Part shown: piece after piece, positions 35,057 through 42,775 of the stretch
Layout: the number at the start of each line of letters is the position of its first letter
Numbering within the stretch: the stretch's first letter is position 1
Origin: Citromicrobium sp.
GTDB taxonomy: Bacteria; Pseudomonadota; Alphaproteobacteria; Sphingomonadales; Sphingomonadaceae
Assembly (NCBI GenBank): GCA_002729695.1
Contig: PBYQ01000035.1
Location: 1 to 64,000 of the forward strand
Direction: 5' to 3'
Length of the DNA: 64,000 nt
Notes under the pieces: model-generated
The model's input: the letters and a program-made list of their open reading frames with translations, nothing else
The model's database searches: none
What the model was told of the DNA's origin: nothing
Made by a program: the position numbers and the translations under genes

Positions 35057-36110
35057 GTCCGCGACCACCTCCAGCAACGATCCGACGCCGATTGTAGAGC
35101 GTGCCGGATCGGGCAGGCTCAGCCTTATCCTGTTCGCGATCGCGCTTGCCCTGGGTGGTGCATGGGTCTTCTCGGTCATGAGCACCGCGCGCCAGCAGGC
35201 GCAGGTCTCTCCGCTGGAGGCGCAGACCGAAACCATTGGGCGCATCGAAGCTGGCCAACCGCCCGCTTTGCCCGAACGGTTTGGTGCAAGGGCCTATGCC
35301 GAAACCGCGCCGACCGACCAGCCACGACCTGTGCGGCTTGTCCAGCTGCGAAGGGCACCTGTCCAGCCTCCGGTAAGGACAGCCCAGCCAAGCACGCCGC
35401 CTCCAGTACCTGCACCAAGCGTATCGCAACCGGCAGCCTATCAGCCCTCATTCAGTCTTGACCGGGGCCTTGTTGAACCCGTCAGGCGCCCGATGCCGTC
35501 CGAGCCTGTCGCTCTGCTACAAGAAGCTACGGATGGGAGCGGCGATCGCGTCCGCGCCCAGCGATTCAGCAATCCCAGCTTCACCGTGCCGATCGGTACC
35601 GTCATGCCCGCGATCCTCGAAACCGCGCTCGACTCCACCCGCTCGGGTTCTGCGCGCGCGATCATCCAGCAGAACATCCACGGCTTCGATGGAAGGCGCA
35701 TCCTGATCCCGCGCGGCAGCCGCCTCTATGGAGAATATCAGGGCGACCTGCAGCCGGGCCAAAACCGCGCCCTCGTGACCTGGACGCGGCTGATGCGGCC
35801 CGATGGCGTGACCATCGCGCTCAACTCCGATGCCTCCGATCCGCTCGGTCGGGCGGGAATCAAGGGCAAGGTCGACAGCAAGTTCTTCCAGCGGTTCGGT
35901 GGTGCGCTGCTCCAATCAGTGCTCGATATCGGTGTGGGAGTCGCAACCCGCGAAGCAAGCGATGGCGTATTTGTCGCGCTGCCGGGCTCGACGCAGAACG
36001 TCACACGGGTCGACCAGTCACAGATCACCCCGACCCTGCGGGTCAAGCACGGCACAAGCATCTCGGTCTACGTCGCGCGCGATCTCGATTTCTCGGATGT
36101 CGACAGATGA
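35049..36110 (+). CDS. virB10: VirB10-type T4SS scaffold protein
   Basis: 353 residues: a short cytosolic tail, a membrane helix (LSLILFAIALALGGAWVF at about 24-41), a Pro-rich periplasmic linker (about 75-130), and the TrbI/VirB10 barrel domain beginning FTVPIGTVMPAILETALDST with IIQQNIHGFDGRRILIPRGS and GDLQPGQNRALVTWTRLMRP. ATG 35049 overlaps the virB9 stop by eight bases; the longer frame from 34968 has no support. VirB10 bridges inner and outer membranes. Confidence 0.93.
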   Translation: MAESATTSSNDPTPIVERAGSGRLSLILFAIALALGGAWVFSVMSTARQQAQVSPLEAQTETIGRIEAGQPPALPERFGARAYAETAPTDQPRPVRLVQLRRAPVQPPVRTAQPSTPPPVPAPSVSQPAAYQPSFSLDRGLVEPVRRPMPSEPVALLQEATDGSGDRVRAQRFSNPSFTVPIGTVMPAILETALDSTRSGSARAIIQQNIHGFDGRRILIPRGSRLYGEYQGDLQPGQNRALVTWTRLMRPDGVTIALNSDASDPLGRAGIKGKVDSKFFQRFGGALLQSVLDIGVGVATREASDGVFVALPGSTQNVTRVDQSQITPTLRVKHGTSISVYVARDLDFSDVDR

Positions 36111-37081
36111 GCCTCGCCACGGGTTACTACCTCGACAGTTTCCTGGCTCCGCTTGCCCCGTGGCTGGCGCGCGAGGACGTGACCGACATCTGGATCAACC
36201 GCCCCGGCGAGCTATGGACCGAGAGCATTGGCGGCGGGATCGAGCATCATGACGAGCCGCAAATCGACGAGACCCTGCTCGCCCGTCTCTCGCGCCAGGT
36301 TGCGGCATTCGGATCGCAGGGGCTCAATCGTTCGCAACCGATTCTCTCGGCCTCACTGCCCGATGGTTCGCGCGTGCAGGTGGTTGCGCCTCCGGCCACG
36401 CGCGACGGCCATGTGCTGGCGATCCGGCGACATGTTTCCTCCGACCTCTCTCTGGCAGACTGGGAGCAGGGCGAGGCGTTTGCCGAGCTTGAGGCGAGCG
36501 ATGACGCGCCCGATTTCGAGCGTCATTGGAAAATGGTCGGTGCGGATGAAGCGCCGGCCATGCTGCGCGAGGCGGTGCGCGAACGGCGCAACATCATCGT
36601 ATCGGGCGGCACCAGCACCGGGAAGACGACCTTTCTCAACGCGCTGCTGGCCGAGATTCCTTTGTCCGAACGGCTCGTTCTGATCGAGGATACCGAGGAG
36701 TTGAAAGCCCCGCATCCCAACCTCGTCGGCCTGATCGCGGCGCGCGGCTCGCTGAGCGAGGCGGGCGTAACCGCAGAGGACCTGCTGATTGCCGCACTGC
36801 GACTACGGCCCGACCGGATCATCCTGGGCGAACTCCGCGGTGCGGAGGCGTTCACCTTCCTGCGCGCGGTCAACACGGGCCACCCCGGATCGATGACCTC
36901 AATCCATGCGGACACGCCGCAACGCGCGATCGAGCAGCTTGCCTTGTTGGTGCTGCAGACCGGTTCGCGCCTCTCACGCGACGACGTGCGCCACTATGTG
37001 CGCGAAAGCATCGACGTGTTCGTACAGCTTGAGCGACACGGGGGGCGACGTCGGGCGTCTCAGGTGATGGTGGCGCGCTGA
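36107..37081 (+). CDS. virB11: VirB11-type T4SS traffic ATPase
   Basis: 324 residues. N-terminal domain with DVTDIWINRPGELW, then Walker A SGGTSTGKTTFLNALL near 165-180, Asp box LVLIEDTEELKAPHPNLVGL, Walker B LRLRPDRIILGELRG and His box TGHPGSMTSIHAD, all in family order. A hexameric ATPase at the base of the channel. Overlaps virB10 by four bases and the virB2-like gene by one. Confidence 0.94.
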   Translation: MSLATGYYLDSFLAPLAPWLAREDVTDIWINRPGELWTESIGGGIEHHDEPQIDETLLARLSRQVAAFGSQGLNRSQPILSASLPDGSRVQVVAPPATRDGHVLAIRRHVSSDLSLADWEQGEAFAELEASDDAPDFERHWKMVGADEAPAMLREAVRERRNIIVSGGTSTGKTTFLNALLAEIPLSERLVLIEDTEELKAPHPNLVGLIAARGSLSEAGVTAEDLLIAALRLRPDRIILGELRGAEAFTFLRAVNTGHPGSMTSIHADTPQRAIEQLALLVLQTGSRLSRDDVRHYVRESIDVFVQLERHGGRRRASQVMVAR

Positions 37082-37455
37082 TGGCAGGTCTCAAACCGCA
37101 AGCCTCGCTGTTCGATGCGCCCACATCTTCGCCAATCGAGGCGGCGGTCGGCTGGATCGGTGCGGTGCTGATCGGCGAACTGGCGCTGGGCCTGTGTGTG
37201 CTCGCGGTGGCCTTCGTGGGATTCCTGATGATGAGCGGGCGCGTGCCGATCAAGACAGGCATGCGCGTGGCGATCGGATGCTTCGTGATCCTTGGCGCGC
37301 CGAGCATTGCCGCAGGCTTCCTCGGCGCATGGGGGCCATCGACACCTCCCGCACCACCGGTCTCTCCCGTCGCGGCCAACCCGCCACCGGCACGCGAACC
37401 CCCGCCTGCGGACTACGATCCCTATGCCGGGGCTTCGGTGAGGACGGATCGGTAG
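37081..37455 (+). CDS. virB2: VirB2/TrbC-like pilin
   Basis: 124 residues. Two membrane helices (IGAVLIGELALGLCVLAVAFVGFLMMSG region, and TGMRVAIGCFVILGAPSIAAGFLGA) joined by a short basic loop match TrbC/VirB2 pilins, including VAFVGFLMMSGR and GCFVILGAPSIA. Unusually, it has no long signal peptide and ends in a 40-residue Pro/Ala-rich tail. Being last in the operon, rather than first, is a variant order. It may carry the pilin role here; a different small inner-membrane role cannot be excluded. Confidence 0.75.
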   Translation: MAGLKPQASLFDAPTSSPIEAAVGWIGAVLIGELALGLCVLAVAFVGFLMMSGRVPIKTGMRVAIGCFVILGAPSIAAGFLGAWGPSTPPAPPVSPVAANPPPAREPPPADYDPYAGASVRTDR

Positions 37456-37534
37456 GCCCGTGCATATCGAAGGTCACGGAGGTCCAACCGGATGGTTGGC
37501 ACAACCGACCAACTTGCCATGATACAATTTCCTG

Positions 37535-38290
37535 ATGAGCCGGCTCCGCCCGATCGATGAGAATTTCAACGAAACCTATGCGAATCGTGGGCTGCAACCG
37601 ACGTATCAGGTGATCGCCGAAAAGAGACAAATCGCGACGGACGCTATGCGTGGACAGTCACTTATTCGCGACGTGCGCGTAGGGCCTCAGCGCGCGCCAA
37701 TCGAACGAGCTTTCAGTGCTTCCAGTCCGCGCGACGTTCGCATTACGAACCGCAGCGGTCCGGCGAAGACCCGTGTGGCTCGCAAGAAGCTCACGCGAAA
37801 GGCGGTGGTTAGGCAAGCAAAGGCCACTAGCACGTGCATCAGCATCCTGAGTTGGGGGATGACTATCTGGACACTTCAGCTGTGGCTGGCTCTCGGCAGC
37901 ATTGTGGCCTTTGGCGCGGCGGGCGCTTTGGATTCCATTATGCAAACCGCGACCGGCGAGTTCCTAGTCCGGGGAAGCACCATCCTGTTCAACGGCATTC
38001 TTGAGGCTGCTTCTGCTGCGCTAGGCTTCACGGTTTCTGCGGACGTACTGGAGGCAATCCCCGCCCTCGCGGTTCTCGCGCTCCTGCTCACATGGCTGAT
38101 CGGCCTGATCACGCTCATGACAATGGGCGTGCAATGCATGCTTGCCGGGCTACGGCCTCTTTCGGGTCAGGGTGCCTCGATCAAGCATGGCGTGCTTATC
38201 CTCGTGCTGATCGGCTATTTCATACCGATCGCGAATCTGGTTCCGTGGTTCGTGTTCTGGTGCCTCGCCATCTGGCGATATCCGCGATAG
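37535..38290 (+). CDS. Multi-pass membrane protein of unknown function
   Basis: 251 residues. The first 95 are soluble and very basic (ARKKLTRKAVVRQAKATS near 90); the rest contains about four membrane helices (ISILSWGMTIWTLQLWLALG; FLVRGSTILFNGILEAASAA; LAVLALLLTWLIGLITLMTM; GVLILVLIGYFIPIANLVPW). Lies 79 bases after the T4SS operon and ends at a strong hairpin. No family is recognised; a T4SS accessory role is only suggested by position. Confidence 0.7.
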   Translation: MSRLRPIDENFNETYANRGLQPTYQVIAEKRQIATDAMRGQSLIRDVRVGPQRAPIERAFSASSPRDVRITNRSGPAKTRVARKKLTRKAVVRQAKATSTCISILSWGMTIWTLQLWLALGSIVAFGAAGALDSIMQTATGEFLVRGSTILFNGILEAASAALGFTVSADVLEAIPALAVLALLLTWLIGLITLMTMGVQCMLAGLRPLSGQGASIKHGVLILVLIGYFIPIANLVPWFVFWCLAIWRYPR

Positions 38291-38307
38291 CCCGCCAGGC
38301 AGAGAAA

Positions 38308-38331
38308 AGGGCCATCCAATTGGATGGCCCT
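38308..38331. terminator. Bidirectional terminator, perfect 24-base palindrome
   Basis: AGGGCCATCCAA is followed directly by its own reverse complement. Read on the minus strand it is followed by TTTTC, so it ends the lipoprotein gene at 38360-38674; on the plus strand it follows the membrane-protein gene ending at 38290. Confidence 0.75.
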
Positions 38332-38359
38332 GTGGTTGCGCCCTTTCGAGTGCGACGGA

Positions 38360-38674
38360 TCAATATCCGGCCGCTTCTTCGGCCCTTGCTTGCGCGATCA
38401 TTTCATCTCGGGACATCGGTCGCCCGGGCTCGTCGGTGTGTTTCACATCTCCGAATGCATCGCGTGCGGCGAGCACTTCGGCGCGTTGATCCAGCGACAT
38501 ATCGCCGAAGTCCTGACGGCTCTCGGCTTCGGCATCCGCAATTCGCGCGGCAATGTCGTCGGAAGCTGCGGTGTCGGCTTCCATGGTGCCTTCATCGACT
38601 GAAGTGAATTGATCGGCGTCGCTGCCACACGCTGCCGTAAGCAACGCGAGCAGCGATAGTGTCGCGAGTTTCAT
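38360..38674 (-). CDS. Small lipoprotein of unknown function
   Basis: 104 residues. KLATLSLLALLTAACGSDAD is a lipoprotein signal with lipobox LTAAC, Cys at residue 16. The mature part is acidic and helical (ARIADAEAESRQDFGDMSLD). AAGGAG lies about seven bases before ATG 38674; the in-frame GTG six bases earlier is less likely. Small lipoproteins near T4SS operons can be VirB7-like or entry-exclusion factors; nothing in the sequence proves either. Confidence 0.7.
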   Translation of the reverse strand: MKLATLSLLALLTAACGSDADQFTSVDEGTMEADTAASDDIAARIADAEAESRQDFGDMSLDQRAEVLAARDAFGDVKHTDEPGRPMSRDEMIAQARAEEAAGY

Positions 38675-38760
38675 CGCCACTCTCCTTCAAGAACAAGTTG
38701 TTGGGAAACCAGATTAATCATACCATAGAGCCCAATTTTTGCGATTTTTCCAAAGCAATA

Positions 38761-38776
38761 CGACTTGGCCAAGTCG
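38761..38776. promoter_or_regulatory. Perfect 16-base palindrome upstream of the XRE gene
   Basis: CGACTTGGCCAAGTCG is its own reverse complement. It lies between the divergent lipoprotein and XRE-regulator genes and is a possible operator. Confidence 0.5.
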
Positions 38777-38801
38777 GCCAGCGATACTCTCGCTAACACA
38801 A

Positions 38802-38822
38802 GATATATGAATATCATATATC
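38802..38822. promoter_or_regulatory. AT-rich inverted repeat upstream of the XRE gene
   Basis: GATATATGA and TCATATATC form a perfect 9-base inverted repeat around ATA, 48 bases before the XRE start, in an otherwise GC-rich genome. It probably overlaps the promoter and could be the regulator's own operator. Confidence 0.5.
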
Positions 38823-38870
38823 CGAAGAACATATATATCTGGTGCCGCTCCATTCTCGTTTGGAGCAGCC

Positions 38871-39128
38871 ATGCCGAAATCGGTGTTCTCCGAGGCTTAC
38901 GAAATTCTGCTTGAGGAGCTGGTCTCGGCACGCGACGAAGCAGGGATCACGCAGACAGAGTTGGGCAAGCGGCTCAATCGCCCGCAGCCCTTCGTTTCCT
39001 ACTTCGAGCGGGGCGAGCGTCGTATCGACCTCATCGAGTTTGTTGCAATCGCGCGTGCCTTGGAGATCAAGCCCGATAAGCTCTTCGCGCGCGTGCTCGC
39101 TCGTTTGCCGTCTGACATTTCCATCTAA
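38871..39128 (+). CDS. XRE-family helix-turn-helix regulator
   Basis: 85 residues. LVSARDEAGITQTELGKRLN then RPQPFVSYFERGERRIDLIE is a complete XRE/Cro HTH domain (about residues 17-70), followed by DLIEFVAIARALEIKP. No other domain. It probably binds the palindromes upstream and controls itself and the divergent lipoprotein gene or the T4SS operon; the targets are inferred. Confidence 0.88.
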   Translation: MPKSVFSEAYEILLEELVSARDEAGITQTELGKRLNRPQPFVSYFERGERRIDLIEFVAIARALEIKPDKLFARVLARLPSDISI

Positions 39129-39133
39129 AAGGA

Positions 39134-39153
39134 GGCACCGCCGAGGCGGTGCC
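39134..39153. terminator. Bidirectional terminator between XRE and DUF3768 genes
   Basis: GGCACCGC and GCGGTGCC form a perfect 8-base stem with loop CGAG. On the minus strand it is followed by TCCTTTTA, a fair T-tail for the DUF3768 gene. Confidence 0.75.
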
Positions 39154-39168
39154 GTGAGGGAGCCAGCT

Positions 39169-39504
39169 TCAGTATTCTGAAGCCAGCATGATGGTGAGGA
39201 CGCGCCGGGTTACGTCAGGGTTCGACGGATCTTCGCTGCCAGACATCATGTCTGGGCCGTAGTAGTCGATCTTCCAGAAGATCCGCCGTCCGTCATGATC
39301 GAACGCGCCAAAGTCGTGTTCGCCATGCGGGTCATTGTCGTGATCGAACTTGTTGAATTCCGCCACTTTGGTCGCGACGGCCTGCATTCCAGCTTCGCCC
39401 AGCGATTGGATACCTTGCGTAATGAGAATGTCGCCGCCCAAGCCAGAACGGCGGAAGCGATCGTTCAGACGCCGGATGCGCTCGGTCTTCTCCTTGTCCA
39501 TCAT
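39169..39504 (-). CDS. DUF3768-like protein
   Basis: About 111 residues. RIRRLNDRFRRSGLGGDILITQG at the N-terminus and DHDNDPHGEHDFGAFDHDGR with IFWKIDYYGPDM in the middle are the conserved parts of DUF3768, small plasmid- and island-borne proteins in Alphaproteobacteria. GGAGAGTAC lies directly before tandem ATGs at 39504/39501. The longer frame to 39711 is upstream noise. Function unknown. Confidence 0.85.
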   Translation of the reverse strand: MMDKEKTERIRRLNDRFRRSGLGGDILITQGIQSLGEAGMQAVATKVAEFNKFDHDNDPHGEHDFGAFDHDGRRIFWKIDYYGPDMMSGSEDPSNPDVTRRVLTIMLASEY

Positions 39505-39800
39505 GTACTCTCCTGCAGAAGTCCGGCAGCAGGAATTGCGGCCGGAGCCATGCAGGTGAGCGGTGCGGCCATGATACCATGGCCGCGCGTTCGTTTGCTT
39601 GATGGAAAACACCAAGGGCGCTGCCCTTTCGTTTTCCAAAGCATGAAATGCACGGGCCGTGACTCGCCCTCCTTCGTCGGGCTGCGTCCGCACCACCCCG
39701 AGGCATTTCACGCTTTCCTTTCCCCAGCCCGTTCTCGCCGAAGGGCAGGGCCGATGGCCGCTGGGCCATCATCCCAATATGCAAGGAAAGGACTTCTACC

Positions 39801-41534
39801 ATGACCATCAGCGCCATCGCGCCCGCCGACCTGAAGCTGTCCCCGCTCAATGTCCGCAAGTCGAAGCGCCAGAATATCGAGGCTTTGGCGGACGATATCG
39901 CCGCGCACGGCATCATCCATAACCTTGTCGTCTACAAGTACGGCAAAGGTTACGCCGTGGTCGCCGGAGGGCGGCGGTTGGAAGCCATCCGTTTGCTGCA
40001 AAAGCAGGGGCGCTTATCCGAAGACTTCGCCGTGCCGGTTTCGATCAGGCCGAAAAGGCAAGCGGTCGAGCTATCGCTGGCCGAGAACCAGTCCCGCGAG
40101 GATATGCATCCCGCCGATGCCATCGAAGCCTATGGCAAGCTGGCAGCGGATGGGCTTCCGAGCGATGACATCGCGGCGCGCTTCGGTGTCACGCCTGCCC
40201 ATGTGAACCGCATTCTGTCGCTCGCCAGCTTGCATCCTGATATTCGGGCCGCGCTGGCCAAGGATGCAATTGGGCTGGAGGCGGCCAAAGCCTACACGCT
40301 GACAGACGATCAAGAACGGCAGCTTCGTTTGTTCGGCGAATTCGGGAATAGCGCCCACATGGTCCGCAAGGCGCTGACCGATGACAAGATCGCCACCGAC
40401 AGCTCACTCTTCGATCTTGTACCCTTGACGGACTACATCGCAGCGGGCGGAACAATCACCCGCGACCTGTTTAGCGGCGATGAGGACGGCTTTGCGGACA
40501 ATGCCGATCTGGTTTGGTCACTGGTTGGGCAGCGGCTTGAAGCGGTGCGCGAGGATTGGCTGGCCGATGGTTGGCCGGAAGTGGCGATTGTCGAACGCCA
40601 GCCCGACAATTTCTACTCGCTCAATCATATCCGCCCGCAAGGCCTGCGCGATCTCACCGAGGAGGAAGCGGCGCGGGTAGAGCATCTTGAGAGCGAGGCT
40701 GAGGCTATCACCGAAGCTGACGCCGAGGCCGAGACTTGGAACAATGCCGACCTGTGTGCCATCGACGATGAATTGCGGCGGATCGAGCAGGCGCGCCGCC
40801 ACTATACCGACGAGCAGAAGGCCGAAGCCCGCGTCATCATTTTCCTTGGCTACAATGGCCCGCTGACAGTGCAGCCCGTCAGCTTGCGCAAAGCCCAGCG
40901 TGCCAAGAAGGCCGACGACGCGAAGCCAGAACGGTTCAGCCGCAAGCTGACCGAGGCCATGCATCGCATCAAGTTGCTGGCGGTGCGCGAGGCCGTGACG
41001 AGCAATCCTGAATTTGCCTTCGATCTGATGCTTGCCGCCCTGATCGAGGATCGCCTCGCCTACGGTAGCAACTCGCCCTTGGCGGTGCGAACCAATGTCT
41101 CGCCCGTGCAGGTCGATGTGGAGTTGCTGGCGGGAGCCACGATGATCGATGCCGAGGAGGTGGCCGAAAGGGCGCTTGCAGGCTTCGACCGCGAGCATGT
41201 GCTCGATCAGCTTTCGGCCTCCGACACCGACCGCAAGCAGCGACTGCTTGCCTCTTTGGTCGCAACTCTGATCGATCCGACCAGCACCCTGCCGAGCGAT
41301 ATTTTGTCACGTCTTGGCATCGATATGGCGACCAAATGGCAACCGGATGCGGCATTCTTCCGGCGAATGACGAAGTCGGCTTTGCTCAATCTCCTGCGGG
41401 ACGAGTGCGACGAGGCAGCAGCCGCAAATTGCGCGAAGCTCGCGAAGGCCGATCTGGCGGAAGAAGTAGCTGAGCGTCTCTCGATGCAAGGTTGGCTTCC
41501 GCCCTCGCTACAATCAGACGGCACTGACGCCTGA
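39801..41534 (+). CDS. Large ParB/RepB-type partition-like protein
   Basis: 577 residues. The N-terminal ParB/sulfiredoxin domain starts LKLSPLNVRKSKRQNIEALA and contains YAVVAGGRRLEAIRLL, ELSLAENQSREDMHPADAIE (the CTP/arginine-box region), then the HTH DIAARFGVTPAHVNRILSLA. The remaining 400 residues are typical of the long plasmid/ICE ParB homologues of sphingomonads, with no assigned domain. No ParA partner is adjacent, so it may act in regulation or element biology other than standard partition. Confidence 0.85.
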   Translation: MTISAIAPADLKLSPLNVRKSKRQNIEALADDIAAHGIIHNLVVYKYGKGYAVVAGGRRLEAIRLLQKQGRLSEDFAVPVSIRPKRQAVELSLAENQSREDMHPADAIEAYGKLAADGLPSDDIAARFGVTPAHVNRILSLASLHPDIRAALAKDAIGLEAAKAYTLTDDQERQLRLFGEFGNSAHMVRKALTDDKIATDSSLFDLVPLTDYIAAGGTITRDLFSGDEDGFADNADLVWSLVGQRLEAVREDWLADGWPEVAIVERQPDNFYSLNHIRPQGLRDLTEEEAARVEHLESEAEAITEADAEAETWNNADLCAIDDELRRIEQARRHYTDEQKAEARVIIFLGYNGPLTVQPVSLRKAQRAKKADDAKPERFSRKLTEAMHRIKLLAVREAVTSNPEFAFDLMLAALIEDRLAYGSNSPLAVRTNVSPVQVDVELLAGATMIDAEEVAERALAGFDREHVLDQLSASDTDRKQRLLASLVATLIDPTSTLPSDILSRLGIDMATKWQPDAAFFRRMTKSALLNLLRDECDEAAAANCAKLAKADLAEEVAERLSMQGWLPPSLQSDGTDA

Positions 41535-41541
41535 ACGCCAA

Positions 41542-41597
41542 TTCCTGCCTTCGGCTTACGCCGAGGGCAGGAAAAAGCAGCGCCTATCGCGCTGCTT
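41542..41597. terminator. Two tandem hairpins between converging genes
   Basis: TTCCTGCCTTCGGC pairs with GCCGAGGGCAGGAA (41542-41573, one mismatch, loop TTAC), followed at once by AAGCAGCG/CGCTGCTT (41575-41597, loop of seven). They lie between the ParB stop and the converging RNase H-like gene and probably end both transcripts. Confidence 0.65.
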
Positions 41598-41614
41598 CGG
41601 AATGAACAGAACAC

Positions 41615-42091
41615 CTACATCTTGCTCGCTAGGAGCATCGACCCACCTTGTGCGGCCTGATGCGCCAAGGCCAGAGCTTCGAAGAGAACGACCTGATGCG
41701 GCTCACGGTCGCAAAACGTTCGGTCCTTCACCTTGTCTTCCAGCTCGGGATGAAATCTCACGAGATACATGGCTTCGTCGTATCGCGTGCGAAAGAGCTT
41801 CTCGCGCTTTAATGGCAGCAGCTGAGTCTTTGCGCGCTCGGCTTCGTCGCGGATGGCTTTCAGCAATGCCTTTGCCTGCGCGCCTTTCCGTGTTTCCGAC
41901 GCGATGTCCTCCATAACGACGACCGTTGGCCCCAAGAGGTCGATGAACTCCCGCGCGAAACGCCCGGCGTTTTCGGGATCGCGTGCGGCCCGTTTCGATG
42001 TGTGCCAAGTGGCAATTTGCCCGTCCTCGATCAGCACGAGACTGACCCTGCGGTATCCGGCGGCGAATGCCAGATAGCTAAGGCCGCGCAT
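41615..42091 (-). CDS. Small protein with RNase H/RuvC-like look
   Basis: 158 residues. The start LSYLAFAAGYRRVSLVLIEDGQIATWHTSK, a helix, then PTVVVMEDIASETRKGAQAK resembles the strand order of an RNase H-fold (RuvC-like) domain with an acidic residue after the fourth strand, but a first catalytic Asp is not evident (AFAAG replaces the usual DxG). It could be an inactive or diverged member. It overlaps the XRE gene upstream by 14 bases, so the pair is co-expressed. Function unknown. Confidence 0.6.
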   Translation of the reverse strand: MRGLSYLAFAAGYRRVSLVLIEDGQIATWHTSKRAARDPENAGRFAREFIDLLGPTVVVMEDIASETRKGAQAKALLKAIRDEAERAKTQLLPLKREKLFRTRYDEAMYLVRFHPELEDKVKDRTFCDREPHQVVLFEALALAHQAAQGGSMLLASKM

Positions 42092-42431
42092 GCTTCTGGG
42101 TTAAGGCGGCCGTCAGCTCCCTATCCAGTCGTTTCAGAGTATTGTCGCGATTAAAGTTGCCCTCGTCAGTCTCCGCCAGTTCCGGCAAATCCGGCAAGTT
42201 GCGGAACAGCGCTTCGCGCGCTGACTGCATCAGATCCTGATACACTTGTGTGAAGGTGCGATTGTAGATGATCGATAGCCTGCAAAGCTGCTCGATGCTC
42301 GGCGGCGCTGTCCCCGTTTCCAGGGCGGCAACGTCCTTGCTGCCGACTTCGAGCAGGATGGACAGATCGCGCTGTGTGAGGCCAGCCTTCTGACGAGCCG
42401 CACACAAATCATGCGCAAATTGTGTGAACAT
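42078..42431 (-). CDS. XRE-family helix-turn-helix regulator
   Basis: 117 residues. ARQKAGLTQRDLSILLEVGS then KDVAALETGTAPPSIEQLCR is an XRE HTH; the C-terminus is a helical extension. ATG 42431 (FTQFAHDLCAARQ) is preferred to the longer frame from 42485. Overlaps the RNase H-like gene by 14 bases. It is divergent from the coupling ATPase, with the inverted repeats and CTAGTNCGCCC sites between them, so it is the natural candidate to bind these. Confidence 0.85.
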   Translation of the reverse strand: MFTQFAHDLCAARQKAGLTQRDLSILLEVGSKDVAALETGTAPPSIEQLCRLSIIYNRTFTQVYQDLMQSAREALFRNLPDLPELAETDEGNFNRDNTLKRLDRELTAALTQKHARP

Positions 42432-42491
42432 GGTTTGATTGGTTAAACTTGTAATGTTCTCTCCAAGCTTATCGCGGCGGTCCAATCCCCT

Positions 42492-42502
42492 CTAGTACGC
42501 CC
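42492..42502 (+). repeat. CTAGTNCGCCC site 1
   Basis: CTAGTACGCCC, 61 bases upstream of the XRE start codon at 42431. The same motif occurs at 42692-42702 (exactly 200 bases away), inverted at 42731-42741 and inverted at 43946-43956. Confidence 0.45.
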
Positions 42503-42551
42503 ACAACGCCCAATCCCCACTTTCGTGGCAACCCGCTTCCGAAGCCGTGTA

Positions 42552-42636
42552 CCTCCGACTGACGCAGTGTGAGGCGCGCTCGTTCCTTCGGAAAGGTTGT
42601 CACCTTTCCGGTTGGTACCTCACACTGCGTCGGAGG
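42552..42636. repeat. Nested inverted repeat (large cruciform/hairpin)
   Basis: Outer arms CCTCCGAC-TGAC-GCAGTGTGAGG (42552-42574) and CCTCACACTGCGTCGGAGG (42618-42636) are reverse complements apart from a 4-base insertion in the left arm. Inside lies a perfect 8-base hairpin GGAAAGGT-TGTC-ACCTTTCC (42590-42609). An 85-base two-level hairpin next to a coupling-protein-like ATPase could be an origin of transfer or replication, or a recombinase or regulator site. The gap 42432-42775 has no gene. Confidence 0.55.
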
Positions 42637-42691
42637 CAATGCCAGCGTCTCGGCCCTGAAGGGAAGGCTACCGCGCCCCGAAACCGCTCGT

Positions 42692-42741
42692 CTAGTCCGC
42701 CCGGCGATCAGGCCACGTGGTCTGGTGGGCGGGCGCACTAG
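42692..42741. repeat. CTAGTNCGCCC sites 2 and 3, facing each other
   Basis: CTAGTCCGCCC (42692-42702) faces GGGCGCACTAG (42731-42741), giving an imperfect inverted repeat with 28 bases between the arms, 35 bases before the ATPase start. Confidence 0.5.
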
Positions 42742-42775
42742 GCGCGCATCAACTTTGCCCCGCATACTGGTGCGC

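Noticed and set aside
38092..38607. Plus-strand open frame across the end of the membrane protein and the lipoprotein gene
   Set aside because: Runs through a perfect terminator palindrome and opposite a lipoprotein with a clear lipobox and ribosome-binding site.
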